Part shown: piece by piece, positions 51,425 through 60,105 of the stretch
How positions within the stretch are numbered: the stretch's first letter is position 1
Layout: each line of letters starts with the position of its first letter
Assembly (NCBI GenBank): GCA_902760415.1
Contig: CACWGK010000001.1
Coordinates: forward strand, 1-64,000
Direction: 5' to 3'
DNA from: an uncultured Lachnospiraceae bacterium
GTDB lineage: Bacteria > Bacillota > Clostridia > Lachnospirales > Lachnospiraceae
DNA: 64,000 nt
The notes under the pieces: model-generated
Database searches by the model: none
Seen by the model: only the letters and a program-made list of their open reading frames with translations
What the model was told of the DNA's origin: nothing
Position numbers and translations under genes: made by a program

Positions 51425-52837
51425 TTACTGAAGGTCGATTGTAACTGGGTCAGATACTAGCTCGCATGTTGCTGTAACTTCTCTAGTTGTTCCGTCTTCT
51501 GTTCTTGTGAATCTTTCAATAGCTATTGTTATCTGTGAGATACCATCAGCCCACTGTGAAGAGTATTCAATACCTGTTACTTCTTTATACCATCCTAGGG
51601 CATAACCATCATCGCAAATTGAAGCAACAAAAGTAGAAGTATCATATATTCCATATCCAGTTACTGGATCAATGTACGAAGCAGGACCTGGATCTATTTC
51701 TAAGAGATATGTATTACCAAGATCATCCCAAGCTCTGATTCGTAGCTCTTCATCGTATGCAAAGAGACCTTGATTAGCAAGTTCTGTCTCATATGCAGCT
51801 TCGTCTGGCTCTTCAGTATACTCTCCATAAACCTGAAGACCATTTGCCTCTATAGAATAACTGTCGATAGTGACTGATTGCTTCTGTCCATACCATTCAA
51901 TCGTAGCACTGCCGCCATCGAATTCATGAGTTTCATTTTCTCCACTCTCATAGTTACCTTCAAGACTTGTTACAAAAGAGTAATTTTCACCAAGATCTCC
52001 ACCGAGGAAAATGTCAAGACTTATTGAACTATTTAATGGATCTGGCAGAGATGCATAATAGTTATCCATATACTCAGCCTGTTTTTCATAGTCTTCCTGA
52101 GATAATGATGCTGGGCCAGTTTGTGGATCATATTCTACATCGAACACATCAGTATCCTCACCAAAATGTGCAGTCATAAGTGTATCCATTACTACTTCAA
52201 GTGATAGAGTATTTCCTGATACACTGTAGTTATTTAGATAAGAGAACATTTCAGTATCTTCAAGCTTTGCTGATACTGTGAAATCATCGAATGTTTCAGG
52301 AGATGCAATACTTGCATGTCCCTCATTTACAAGATAGTCAAGGCTTTCTCTAAATGATTCAACCTTGCTGATGTCATCAAGCTTGATGTCTACGTTCATA
52401 TAGATTAATTCATCCTTCTTGCTTATACGAACTAGAGATGCTCCTTCTGCAGAATCTGCATCTGTTGCAGAAGCATATACATCGTAGGTAAGCTCACCAC
52501 CTGTTTCTTCATCGTGGATTTTCTTAGTAACCTTGTTGTCTTCTGTAGCTACAATTTCTGACTCAGTAGACTTAATACGAAGGTTGTAAGCGTTATTCTT
52601 TCTAAGTGTTGTAGCTGCATATACACCGCCACCAATAGCGAGGCAGCAAATTGAGAGAATTGCAGCTCGGCCTATCCAAGTAAGGGTTTTGTTATTAGTT
52701 TTCTTACTGAGATTCATTTTTCTATATACACGTGATTTGATCTGAGATACTTCCTCTGGAGAGAGAGTCTCTTCTTCATACTCACTGAAATCTGTTTCAA
52801 TGTCATTAAAATATTTATATATATTATCCTTATTCAT
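51425..52837 (-). CDS. DUF4179-like transmembrane protein, probable anti-sigma factor
   Basis: 470 residues, start 52837 with AAGGAG 7 nt upstream; it overlaps the sigma factor gene by 8 nt. A cytoplasmic N-terminal region of about 65 residues (YKYFNDIETDFSEYEEE, SQIKSRVYRKMN) precedes one membrane helix (IGRAAILSICCLAIGGGVYA). The large extracellular domain of about 380 residues follows, as in DUF4179 proteins that are encoded with ECF sigma factors. The overlap and topology support an anti-sigma role; the signal sensed is unknown. The mutual stop with the cyclase gene is separated by palindrome copy 3. Confidence 0.82.
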   Translation of the reverse strand: MNKDNIYKYFNDIETDFSEYEEETLSPEEVSQIKSRVYRKMNLSKKTNNKTLTWIGRAAILSICCLAIGGGVYAATTLRKNNAYNLRIKSTESEIVATEDNKVTKKIHDEETGGELTYDVYASATDADSAEGASLVRISKKDELIYMNVDIKLDDISKVESFRESLDYLVNEGHASIASPETFDDFTVSAKLEDTEMFSYLNNYSVSGNTLSLEVVMDTLMTAHFGEDTDVFDVEYDPQTGPASLSQEDYEKQAEYMDNYYASLPDPLNSSISLDIFLGGDLGENYSFVTSLEGNYESGENETHEFDGGSATIEWYGQKQSVTIDSYSIEANGLQVYGEYTEEPDEAAYETELANQGLFAYDEELRIRAWDDLGNTYLLEIDPGPASYIDPVTGYGIYDTSTFVASICDDGYALGWYKEVTGIEYSSQWADGISQITIAIERFTRTEDGTTREVTATCELVSDPVTIDLQ

Positions 52838-53411
52838 AAGAGTTCTCCTTGTTGAATAGATAAAACTTCCTGATTTTCTTCTTTCCACGGGATGCGTGAT
52901 TATAAAGCTGGTCTTTCGGGATATTCATGTCACGACTTATCTCATCCATACTTTCGCCTTTTTTATAGATTCGGCGAAAGATTTCTCGGTCCTCCGGGGA
53001 GAGGCAGGAGATAAGCTGTTCAAACTCGTTATCGATGGAATCTTCGATAGCTCGAAATCTATCATCATTTGCTCCAGGTTCTATCTCTATCTCATCCAAC
53101 GATTCACCGAACTCCTCACGCCTGGCTTTTCTGAGGTAATCTATAGCTTGGTATCTGGCTATTGCTGCCAGCCATCCTTTGAATTCACATTTCGCTTCGT
53201 CGTAATCCTCAGCGTGATCCCATACCTTCATTAATACATCGTCGAAACATTCATCCACCTTATCAGGAATTAAACTAAGTTTCTTACGGATTATCGAATA
53301 TAGTAGGCCACCATATCTTTCTATAATATACTCGAGGGCTCGCTCATCTTTGCAGCGAAGGCGCTCGACAAAATTCTCATCTGTGATTTTAGTATTTCTT
53401 GGCTTATACAC
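52830..53411 (-). CDS. ECF-type RNA polymerase sigma factor
   Basis: 193 residues from GTG 53411, which has AAGGAG 7 nt upstream; the open frame reaches 53480 but without a ribosome site. Region 2 reads ALEYIIERYGGLLYSIIRKKL, VDECFDDVLMKVWDHAEDYD and FKGWLAAIARYQAIDYLRKARR. Region 4 reads LSPEDREIFRRIYKKGESMDEISRDMNIPKDQLYNHASRGKKKI. It should direct transcription of a small regulon and be held by the anti-sigma candidate encoded in the overlapping gene. A 7-2-7 inverted repeat lies upstream. Confidence 0.93.
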   Translation of the reverse strand: MYKPRNTKITDENFVERLRCKDERALEYIIERYGGLLYSIIRKKLSLIPDKVDECFDDVLMKVWDHAEDYDEAKCEFKGWLAAIARYQAIDYLRKARREEFGESLDEIEIEPGANDDRFRAIEDSIDNEFEQLISCLSPEDREIFRRIYKKGESMDEISRDMNIPKDQLYNHASRGKKKIRKFYLFNKENSYE

Positions 53412-53464
53412 GACTTTTCTCCTTTTGCTTTTTGCAGCTGCTATTAATATATACGACCACTGCA

Positions 53465-53480
53465 TTGGATATCTATCCAA
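53465..53480. promoter_or_regulatory. 16-bp inverted repeat upstream of the sigma gene
   Basis: TTGGATA (53465-53471), TC, TATCCAA (53474-53480) is a perfect 7-2-7 palindrome located where the -35 of a minus-strand promoter with TATATT (53451-53446) would be. It may be an operator. Confidence 0.4.
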
Positions 53481-53571
53481 AAAGTTTTAAATTTTTTAAA
53501 AATTTTTGAAATGTAATCAAAAATGGCTAAAATACTGGCCTCACAGCTTATAAAAATATGAAAAAAATAAA

Positions 53572-53630
53572 TTGACAAGTTTGGTCTAACGTGTTAGACT
53601 TCAAATCAGTAGAGGTCTAACGCGTTCGAC
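53572..53630 (+). promoter_or_regulatory. BlaI-family promoter with two operators
   Basis: TTGACA (53572-53577), 17 bp, TAGACT (53595-53600). Operator 1 GTCTAAC-GT-GTTAGAC (53584-53599) covers the spacer and -10. Operator 2 GTCTAAC-GC-GTTCGAC (53615-53630) is 31 bp downstream, three helical turns away. This is a clear self-repressed promoter for the BlaI-like gene. Confidence 0.85.
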
Positions 53631-53710
53631 TTTTATGTGTACACACCAATGATTCATCTTGCAAATGAATCGAATCAATTGATACATGTTTGAAACAAAT
53701 GAGGTATATC

Positions 53711-54070
53711 ATGAACACACCTAAGGTATTTGAAAGTGAATATAGGTTTTGCCTGATTCTATGGGAAAATGAACCCATCAAAAGCACGGAGCTTGCAAAG
53801 CTATGCGAAGCTGAGCTCGGCTGGAAGAAAGCTACTACCTATACTGTCATCAAGCGACTCACTGAGAGAGGCGTAATAAAGAGCGAAAATGCTGTTATAA
53901 CATCTCTCGTTACTAAGGAAGAAGTTCAGGCCGCAGAGGTTGACGAAGTTGTAGAGAGAACATTTGAGGGAAATGTACCTCAGTTCCTTGCAGCTTTCAC
54001 CAGGGGCAGGAAGCTATCGAAGAGTGAGATTGACGAGATACAGAAAATGATTGACGAGTTCAAAGAGTAA
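53711..54070 (+). CDS. BlaI/MecI/CopY-family transcriptional repressor
   Basis: 119 residues, start ATG 53711 with GAGG 6 nt upstream; earlier in-frame starts (TTG 53690, ATG 53699) lack a site. The winged helix reads FESEYRFCLILWENEPIKSTELAKLCEAELGWKKATTYTVIKRLTERGVI, typical of BlaI-type dimeric repressors. The Asn-Phe type cleavage site of BlaI is not identifiable by eye. Two palindromic operators in its own promoter imply autorepression, and the metalloprotease gene 43 nt downstream is the likely inducer that inactivates it. Confidence 0.92.
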   Translation: MNTPKVFESEYRFCLILWENEPIKSTELAKLCEAELGWKKATTYTVIKRLTERGVIKSENAVITSLVTKEEVQAAEVDEVVERTFEGNVPQFLAAFTRGRKLSKSEIDEIQKMIDEFKE

Positions 54071-54113
54071 AAGGGACGAACTATTAATACTAGTTTTAAG
54101 TGGAGTTATATAA

Positions 54114-56210
54114 ATGAAGGAACTTTTTACGGGAATACTTAATATCAGCATTTCGGCCGGCATACTGATCATAGTATGTGTGTTAGTGCGCCTAATATTT
54201 AGGAAAATGCCAAAGTTCGTAAGATGTCTGATGTGGCTGTTGGTTGCAGTAAGACTTGCAATACCATTTGCTATCGAAAGCCCGCTCAGCCTGCTTCCTG
54301 CAAGGGAGTATGTAACAGTTTCTTCAAATAATGAAGCAGCAGACAAAGTAGCCGACAAAGCAGAGCATATTAATAATGTAGATTCTGCAGATACAGCAAA
54401 AGATACAGTAGCAAAAACATCAGCCCAAAATGCGGCAGATAAAAGTAACGTAGCCGAGGTAGATACTGTAGAATCAATCAACAGCGTAGCTGCAGAAAAC
54501 AATGCAGAAAAAATTTCAGAAAACACAGCAGAAAATACTGCAGAATCAATCAATACCCCTGGCTCTGTAAGTTTTCTAGGCGGCATTGACGTAATGTATG
54601 TTCTATCTATCGTATGGATAGTCGGAGTAGCTGCATTTCTAATCTATGCATTAGTTTCCTACATTAGACTCAGACGACTAGTAGATGATGCAGTACTTCT
54701 GAGAGATAACATCTATCAGTCAGAAAGCGCAGGAACTGCATTTATTCTTGGAGTAATCAGACCAAGGATTTATGTTCCATATGGACTAGGTTTAAATGAA
54801 CTCTATATGTCAATCAGTCACGAGAGGGCACACATTTCCAGACGTGACCATCTGGTAAAACCATTAGGATTTATCATCGCAGCAGTGTATTGGTTTAATC
54901 CATTAGTTTGGCTCGCCTACATACTGCTTTGCAGAGACATCGAGCTTGCATGCGATGAGAAGGTAATAAAGAAAATCGGTTATGATAAGAAGAAAGACTA
55001 TTCGCAGGCGCTACTGAACCTCAGCATTCCGAGAAAATATATATCGGCGTGCCCAGTGGCATTTGGCGAAGTTGGTATAAATGAAAGGATTAAAAACGTA
55101 CTAACTATGAAAAAAGGAAAGAAGATCATTATCGCAGTAGCAGTAGCTATATGCGCAGTTCTTGCGATATGCTTCCTGACATATCCAAAGAAACCAAAGA
55201 ATAACTCAGGAGATACAGCAAAGACTCAGACAACAGATGAGACCAAAGAAACTATAACAGAAGATTTAGCAGCAAATGAGAATGAAAGCTCTACAGAGGT
55301 TAAAGAAGCTGAGTCAAATGAAGAGAATGCGTCGAGTGAAGACGAAGAAGCATCAACAGTTGGAGACGCAGCGGATAGCGACATATATGGAACAGAGACC
55401 AGCGGCGCAAAGAAGGTAGTATATATTCTTAAAGCTGATGGTGATACTGTAAAGCTTGGTGATAAAATAATTATAGATGGCGAGGAAGTTCAATTAGTTT
55501 CAGCAGCTTCAAATGAGGATTTCGCAAGTCTTGTGGCTTCACATTCGACGACCATCGATGAAGAGACAGGTGAAGAACAAGCGTTAGAAATATATGTAAC
55601 AGATATTTCTGCCGCAGAGGCAGCAGCAAAAGCAGAAGAAGAAGCTGCAGAAGCAGCGGGTGGAGTTGCATCAACAACAAAGGATGACCTAGGCAATGAA
55701 GTCGTAGAATATTCATATAAGGATCCGTCAGTAGTATATTCATATAAGGATCCGTCATCAGATAAAACAGAAGTTCATATAGTTAAATTATATCTACAAG
55801 ATACTGTTGATTTACCGAACAGTACATCTAATGAAGACCATAATATATATTTTCCAGTTATAGGAAGTGGAACTATCACTAGGCAGTTCAGTGAGGAACA
55901 TCAAGGTGTAGATATCGCTGCAGAAGAAGGAACAGTCGTAGTAAGCTTATACGATGGAACCGTAGAAGAAGTTGGCAAAGATGATAAAGATGGCAATTAC
56001 ATTATTATAAAGAATGAAAAGGGTTGTACAGTAAAGTACTCTCACCTTAAGGATGCGCCAAATGTATCAAAAGGTAATAAAGTTGACTTAGGTGAAGAGA
56101 TTGGCAAGGTTGGTTCAACAGGTGAGTCAACAGGACCACACGTACATATAGAGGTTACCGATGAGAAGGGAACTCTCATAGATCCTATGAGTATCATCGA
56201 ATATCAATAA
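54114..56210 (+). CDS. M56 (BlaR1/MecR1-like) membrane protease fused to an M23 peptidase domain
   Basis: 698 residues. N-terminal helices (ILNISISAGILIIVCVLVRLI) and an Ala/Asp/Glu/Asn-rich loop of about 90 residues precede another helix and the cytosolic M56 site HERAHISRRDH (HExxH) with the zinc Glu in DIELACDEKVI. After a further helix (IIIAVAVAICAVLAICFL) comes an acidic linker. In place of the penicillin-binding domain of BlaR1, the outside domain ends in an M23 endopeptidase with HQGVDIAA and GPHVHIEV, both zinc motifs intact. It probably senses or edits peptidoglycan and signals to the BlaI-like repressor. A 30-bp internal duplication gives two YSYKDPS repeats. Confidence 0.9.
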   Translation: MKELFTGILNISISAGILIIVCVLVRLIFRKMPKFVRCLMWLLVAVRLAIPFAIESPLSLLPAREYVTVSSNNEAADKVADKAEHINNVDSADTAKDTVAKTSAQNAADKSNVAEVDTVESINSVAAENNAEKISENTAENTAESINTPGSVSFLGGIDVMYVLSIVWIVGVAAFLIYALVSYIRLRRLVDDAVLLRDNIYQSESAGTAFILGVIRPRIYVPYGLGLNELYMSISHERAHISRRDHLVKPLGFIIAAVYWFNPLVWLAYILLCRDIELACDEKVIKKIGYDKKKDYSQALLNLSIPRKYISACPVAFGEVGINERIKNVLTMKKGKKIIIAVAVAICAVLAICFLTYPKKPKNNSGDTAKTQTTDETKETITEDLAANENESSTEVKEAESNEENASSEDEEASTVGDAADSDIYGTETSGAKKVVYILKADGDTVKLGDKIIIDGEEVQLVSAASNEDFASLVASHSTTIDEETGEEQALEIYVTDISAAEAAAKAEEEAAEAAGGVASTTKDDLGNEVVEYSYKDPSVVYSYKDPSSDKTEVHIVKLYLQDTVDLPNSTSNEDHNIYFPVIGSGTITRQFSEEHQGVDIAAEEGTVVVSLYDGTVEEVGKDDKDGNYIIIKNEKGCTVKYSHLKDAPNVSKGNKVDLGEEIGKVGSTGESTGPHVHIEVTDEKGTLIDPMSIIEYQ

Positions 56211-56212
56211 AC

Positions 56213-56245
56213 AAAATATAAATATATAAATATATAAATATATAA
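56213..56245 (+). repeat. 8-bp AT tandem repeat
   Basis: About four units of AATATATA follow the M56-M23 stop codon; low-complexity spacer before the terminator. Confidence 0.6.
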
Positions 56246-56266
56246 ACACCCTATCCCTTCCCCACA

Positions 56267-56317
56267 AAATGACAGGCTGCTCCTTATGCAAAGTATTGAG
56301 TAGCTTGTCATTTTTTG
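56267..56317 (+). terminator. Terminator after the M56-M23 gene
   Basis: AAATGACAGGCTGCTC (56267-56282) pairs with GAGTAGCTTGTCATTT (from 56298) with two wobble pairs, then a T-rich tail. Confidence 0.85.
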
Positions 56318-56332
56318 TTTTCCTTCCGAATG

Positions 56333-56419
56333 TGCTATAATTGTGTCACATTTTTTGCTGACCTTCTCAGTTTTGTCAAATTCGAGCAAATCGAAGGGGT
56401 CAGTAAAAAAATAGTGACA
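56333..56419 (+). promoter_or_regulatory. Extended -10 promoter and long inverted repeat before aroK
   Basis: TGC-TATAAT (56333-56341) is a strong extended -10. Immediately after it TGTCACATTTTTTGCTGACC (56344-56363) is complementary to GGTCAGTAAAAAAATAGTGACA (ending 56419), with short mismatches and a loop of about 35 nt. The stem begins at the predicted transcription start, so it may be a 5' stabilising hairpin or an operator. Confidence 0.55.
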
Positions 56420-56441
56420 TAACCGAGGAAAGAGATTACAA

Positions 56442-56963
56442 ATGAAAAAGAATAATATTACACTAATTGGCATGCCAACTTCTGGAAAGAGTACAGTGGG
56501 CGTTATTCTTGCCAAGATTTTGGGAATGGATTTTGTGGATACGGATCTGATTATTCAGAGGAAGGCCGGAAAGCGACTGGCGAATATTATAGCGGAAGAC
56601 GGACTGGAGGGATTCCTCAGTCTGGAGGAAGAGGTATGCGCTGAGCTAGAGGCGGAGAATACTGTGATAGCAACGGGTGGAAGTGTTGTGTACGGTGAAA
56701 AGGCTATGGCACATCTTAAGGATATAAGCCATGTAGTATATCTCGAGATTGATTATGAGACCTTGGAGAAGAGGCTTCATCATGTTAAGCAGCGCGGCGT
56801 TGTGCTGAGGCCGGGACAGAGCAAGAAGGACCTGTATGATGAACGTTCAGTTCTTTATAAGAAGTACGCGGATGTCATCATTTCCGAGGAAGGACTTGGA
56901 ATCGAGGAAACAGTTCAGAAAATTGTTGAGGCAGAAAAACTTAGCGGCTTGCTGAAAAAATAA
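56442..56963 (+). CDS. aroK: Shikimate kinase
   Basis: 173 residues, GAGGAAAGAG before ATG. It phosphorylates shikimate in the aromatic amino acid pathway. Walker A is GMPTSGKSTVG at residues 10-20, followed by DFVDTDLIIQRKAGKRL with the shikimate-binding Asp, ATGGSVVYG and, in the lid region, LRPGQSKKDLYDERSVLYKKYAD. It stands alone with its own terminator upstream and promoter. It complements the prephenate dehydrogenase gene elsewhere in the window. Confidence 0.93.
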   Translation: MKKNNITLIGMPTSGKSTVGVILAKILGMDFVDTDLIIQRKAGKRLANIIAEDGLEGFLSLEEEVCAELEAENTVIATGGSVVYGEKAMAHLKDISHVVYLEIDYETLEKRLHHVKQRGVVLRPGQSKKDLYDERSVLYKKYADVIISEEGLGIEETVQKIVEAEKLSGLLKK

Positions 56964-56992
56964 AAAAATAGTGCATCAATTATCTAGTAATA

Positions 56993-57001
56993 TGGTATAA
57001 T
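56993..57001 (+). promoter_or_regulatory. Extended -10 for the LacI-GGDEF gene
   Basis: TGG-TATAAT with no good -35, about 50 nt before the start codon. The same extended -10 form is seen before aroK. Confidence 0.4.
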
Positions 57002-57051
57002 TTCGGTATATAGACTTTGATTTACATGGGGGTTGTTTTTGGGGTAGTTTT

Positions 57052-58959
57052 ATGAAGAAAAAGATAGCTGTATTTACGAATGGCTGGAATGATGAATACT
57101 TGGACTTCGTTCTTGAGGGGATTAAGAATGCTGCGTCTCAGTATCATATAGATGTATTCGTATTTCTAGATTATACATCCTACGACAAGAGTAATGAAAA
57201 TCTTGTGGGTGAACTGAATATTCTGAATCTTCCAGATCTTACTGAGTTTGACGGAGTGCTTCTGCTTGGAAATACTCTATATGTTTCGGGTGAGATAGAT
57301 ATTCTGAGAGAGAAGATTCTTGAGGTCGGTATCCCTGCTGTTTGTCTTGAAGCGTTGATAGATGATATAGACTGTATCAGGACAGAGAATATCAACGGTA
57401 TGAAGGAGCTTACCGAGCATCTTATTACCGAGCATGGTGTTAAGGATATCTTCTGGGTTGGTGGTCCGAGCGATAATGCTGAGAGTAACGACAGATATAA
57501 TGCCGTAGTTGAGGTTATGGAGAAGCATGGACTTACTATGGATCCTGAGAAACAGGTTGATGGAAGTTGGTCTTTTTCCATTATTCAGGAGCTTATGCCT
57601 GGAATCTTAGAGAAGATGGATAAGCTGCCAGACGCATTTGTTTGCGCAAATGACGTTATGGCTATGGGCGTGTGTCTATCCCTTGATCACGCCGGTTACA
57701 AGGTTCCGGATGATGTTCTTGTTACGGGCTTTGATAATCTGCTAAGTGGTAGTTACTTCTCGCCTACTATTGCATCTGTTGATAGAGGCTGGAATGAGAG
57801 AAGCCGTCAGGCGGTTGATCATTTGGTGAGCCTTATGAATGATGGCCATCATCAGGCCGACATTATATATAATTCTACATTTGATCCAGGCGAGAGCTGT
57901 GGATGTCCTATTAGTCCAGAGGATTTAATAAATCAGAAGGAAGCAGGTAGAAGAACATACAGTCTTCCACTGGAGAGAACGGTTTTTGACTGGCATTTGC
58001 TTGATATAGATGAATATACTTCACAGGTTGAAAGTATCGAAGGTCTTCATGACAATCTGAATGCATTATGGACCAAGAATCATACGTATACAGGTGATGA
58101 TTTTGCCATATGCCTAGATCAGACATTTATGGACTCTATTGAAGATGATGATAAGCTTCGTATAGAGGGATATAGTGAGAAGATGGATGTCGTCTTCTGT
58201 ATGGTGAATGGAAAATGCATGCCGAGGGGTAGCGTTTATACAAAGGACTTAGTTCCTTACTACAACGCGAAAGCTGATGAGACAAATCTTTATCTCTTTA
58301 TTCCACTTCACATTAGACAGTACTGCGAGGGTTACCTCGTTATAAAAAATCATCACAAAATAATCAAGGATTTCTACCTTAATTCCTTTGTGAGTCATAT
58401 AAGTTCTGGACTTGATAGAGCGCGCCAGAATATTAAACTTGAGAATATGTACCGAAGGCTTGAAGAGATATCCGTAAAGGATGAACTGACAGGACTTCTT
58501 AATCGTCTCGGTTACGAGAAACTGGCGATTCCATATCTGGAGGAGCTTCGAGAGAAGAAGAAGAAAGCTATCATTTTGGTTGCTGATATTAACCGTATGA
58601 AGCTCATCAACGATAAGTATGGTCACCTTCATGGTGATATGGCTATCAAGATTACGGCCCATGCGCTCCAGAAGTCTATTCCAAAGGAATGGAAAGCGGT
58701 TCGATATGGTGGTGACGAGTATGTTATAATCGGTGAAGCTGCGCTTTGCGAGAACATTAATCGACTTAAGAAAAATGTTATCGAAGATATAGCGAAGCAG
58801 GTTTCAGATTATGAGCTGCCATTTAAGCTCAGTGTTAGTATCGGTTACGTAAATGTAGCTTCCGACAGTAACCTGAGTATCGAAGAATGCTTCCGTATGG
58901 CGGATGACGCTATGTACCATATGAAGGAAGTTGCCCACAAGGAAGAAGCCGCCGAGTAA
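57052..58959 (+). CDS. LacI/periplasmic-binding-like sensor fused to a GGDEF cyclase
   Basis: 635 residues, no signal peptide. Residues 1-280 have the fold signatures of a LacI-type effector-binding domain (IAVFTNGWNDEYLDFVLEGIK, FVCANDVMAMGVCLSLDHAG, VTGFDN) but no DNA-binding HTH, so the sensor is cytosolic. A middle region with CGCPISPEDL is followed by a coiled-coil stretch and a GGDEF domain (VKDELTGLLNRLGYEKLAI, LVADINRMKLINDKYGHLHGD, RYGGDEYVIIG). It likely changes cyclic di-GMP output on binding a small ligand. The LysR gene follows 19 nt downstream. Confidence 0.9.
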   Translation: MKKKIAVFTNGWNDEYLDFVLEGIKNAASQYHIDVFVFLDYTSYDKSNENLVGELNILNLPDLTEFDGVLLLGNTLYVSGEIDILREKILEVGIPAVCLEALIDDIDCIRTENINGMKELTEHLITEHGVKDIFWVGGPSDNAESNDRYNAVVEVMEKHGLTMDPEKQVDGSWSFSIIQELMPGILEKMDKLPDAFVCANDVMAMGVCLSLDHAGYKVPDDVLVTGFDNLLSGSYFSPTIASVDRGWNERSRQAVDHLVSLMNDGHHQADIIYNSTFDPGESCGCPISPEDLINQKEAGRRTYSLPLERTVFDWHLLDIDEYTSQVESIEGLHDNLNALWTKNHTYTGDDFAICLDQTFMDSIEDDDKLRIEGYSEKMDVVFCMVNGKCMPRGSVYTKDLVPYYNAKADETNLYLFIPLHIRQYCEGYLVIKNHHKIIKDFYLNSFVSHISSGLDRARQNIKLENMYRRLEEISVKDELTGLLNRLGYEKLAIPYLEELREKKKKAIILVADINRMKLINDKYGHLHGDMAIKITAHALQKSIPKEWKAVRYGGDEYVIIGEAALCENINRLKKNVIEDIAKQVSDYELPFKLSVSIGYVNVASDSNLSIEECFRMADDAMYHMKEVAHKEEAAE

Positions 58960-58978
58960 ATTGAAAGGGGACGAAGAC

Positions 58979-59905
58979 GTGAATGTTCTTCATATGAAAT
59001 ATGCTGTAGAAGTTGCAAAGGAAGGTTCTATCAATAAGGCCTCCGAGAAGCTTCTGATAGCACAGCCGAATCTTAGTCGTTCCATAAAGGAACTCGAATC
59101 GGATCTCGGTATAAGTATCTTCGCTCGTTCTGCGAAGGGTATGACTCTGACACCTGAAGGAGAGGAGTTTATCAATTACGCAAAGAAGATACTTCATCAG
59201 ATATATGAGATTGAAATGATATATAAGACAGGAAAACCTGCTAAGCAGCTCTTTTCTATATCCGTGCCAAGAGCTAGTTATATAGCAGATGCATTTGCAA
59301 AGTTTTCCAATTATCTAGATGATAGATCAGCGTCGGTTTTCTACAATGAGACCAACAATGATATGGTAATACGAAATATACTGGAGAATGATTATAAGCT
59401 TGGAATAGTTAGATACGCATCCAACTTCGATAAGCATTTCAAGTTGATGTTTGAAGAGAAGGGACTGAGACACGAGTTCGTATCAGAGTTTAAGTACGTT
59501 CTTATTATGAACAAGGATTCAGAGCTCGCGAAGAAGGATGAGATAAAGCTGAATGATCTCGCTGACTATGTTGAGATAGCTCACGCAGATCCATATGTTC
59601 CAACACTGCCGGTAGCGACCGTCATGAAGGAAGAGATGGTTGATGTCTCTGATAAGAGAATCTTCGTCTTTGAGAGAGGAAGTCAGTTCGATCTTCTCTG
59701 TAACAACAACAAGATATTCATGTGGGTTTCTCCGATTCCAGATAGTCTTCTTGAGAGATATAACCTGGTTCAGAAGGAGTGCGTAGACAACACAAAAGTC
59801 TATAAAGATGTACTAATTTACAAAAATGATTACAATATGACAAAACTTGATAAGATATTTATATCGGAACTTATCGAATCTAGAAGAAAAAGTGAAGTAA
59901 AGTAA
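58979..59905 (+). CDS. LysR-family transcriptional regulator
   Basis: 308 residues. The start is GTG 58979 with AAAGGGGA 7 nt before it; the longer frame begins inside the GGDEF gene. The HTH reads YAVEVAKEGSINKASEKLLIAQPNLSRSIKELESDLGISIFAR, followed by a typical effector-binding domain. The wHTH lacks the first helix residues of classical LysR starts, as the protein begins directly at NVLHMKYA. It probably forms an operon with the LacI-GGDEF gene, separated by 19 nt. The regulated genes are unknown. Confidence 0.9.
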   Translation: MNVLHMKYAVEVAKEGSINKASEKLLIAQPNLSRSIKELESDLGISIFARSAKGMTLTPEGEEFINYAKKILHQIYEIEMIYKTGKPAKQLFSISVPRASYIADAFAKFSNYLDDRSASVFYNETNNDMVIRNILENDYKLGIVRYASNFDKHFKLMFEEKGLRHEFVSEFKYVLIMNKDSELAKKDEIKLNDLADYVEIAHADPYVPTLPVATVMKEEMVDVSDKRIFVFERGSQFDLLCNNNKIFMWVSPIPDSLLERYNLVQKECVDNTKVYKDVLIYKNDYNMTKLDKIFISELIESRRKSEVK

Positions 59906-59936
59906 AAAGCCTTATAAATAAAGGGTTTTCAGAAGA

Positions 59937-59967
59937 TAGTCAGGCAAGGTGCCTGGCTATTTTTTTA
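59937..59967 (+). terminator. Terminator after the LysR gene
   Basis: AGTCAGGCA, loop AGG, TGCCTGGCT, one wobble pair, then TATTTTTTT. Confidence 0.9.
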
Positions 59968-60005
59968 TTCGCTACAATGCATATCGATACATAGCATACC
60001 GATAT

Positions 60006-60034
60006 TTGATATACCGATATACCATTTTGATAAT
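60006..60034 (+). promoter_or_regulatory. Promoter of the rex gene cluster
   Basis: TTGATA (60006-60011), 17 bp, GATAAT (60029-60034). Two ACCGATAT motifs (59998-60005 and 60013-60020) are 15 bp apart around the -35, and GCTACAATGC occurs at both edges of the region (59971-59980, 60055-60064). Confidence 0.6.
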
Positions 60035-60105
60035 TCTGTTTTTTAAATACATCGGCTACAATGCGTATTGTTAAGATTTGTTCGGATTTAGTAAGGAGGC
60101 TAAAT

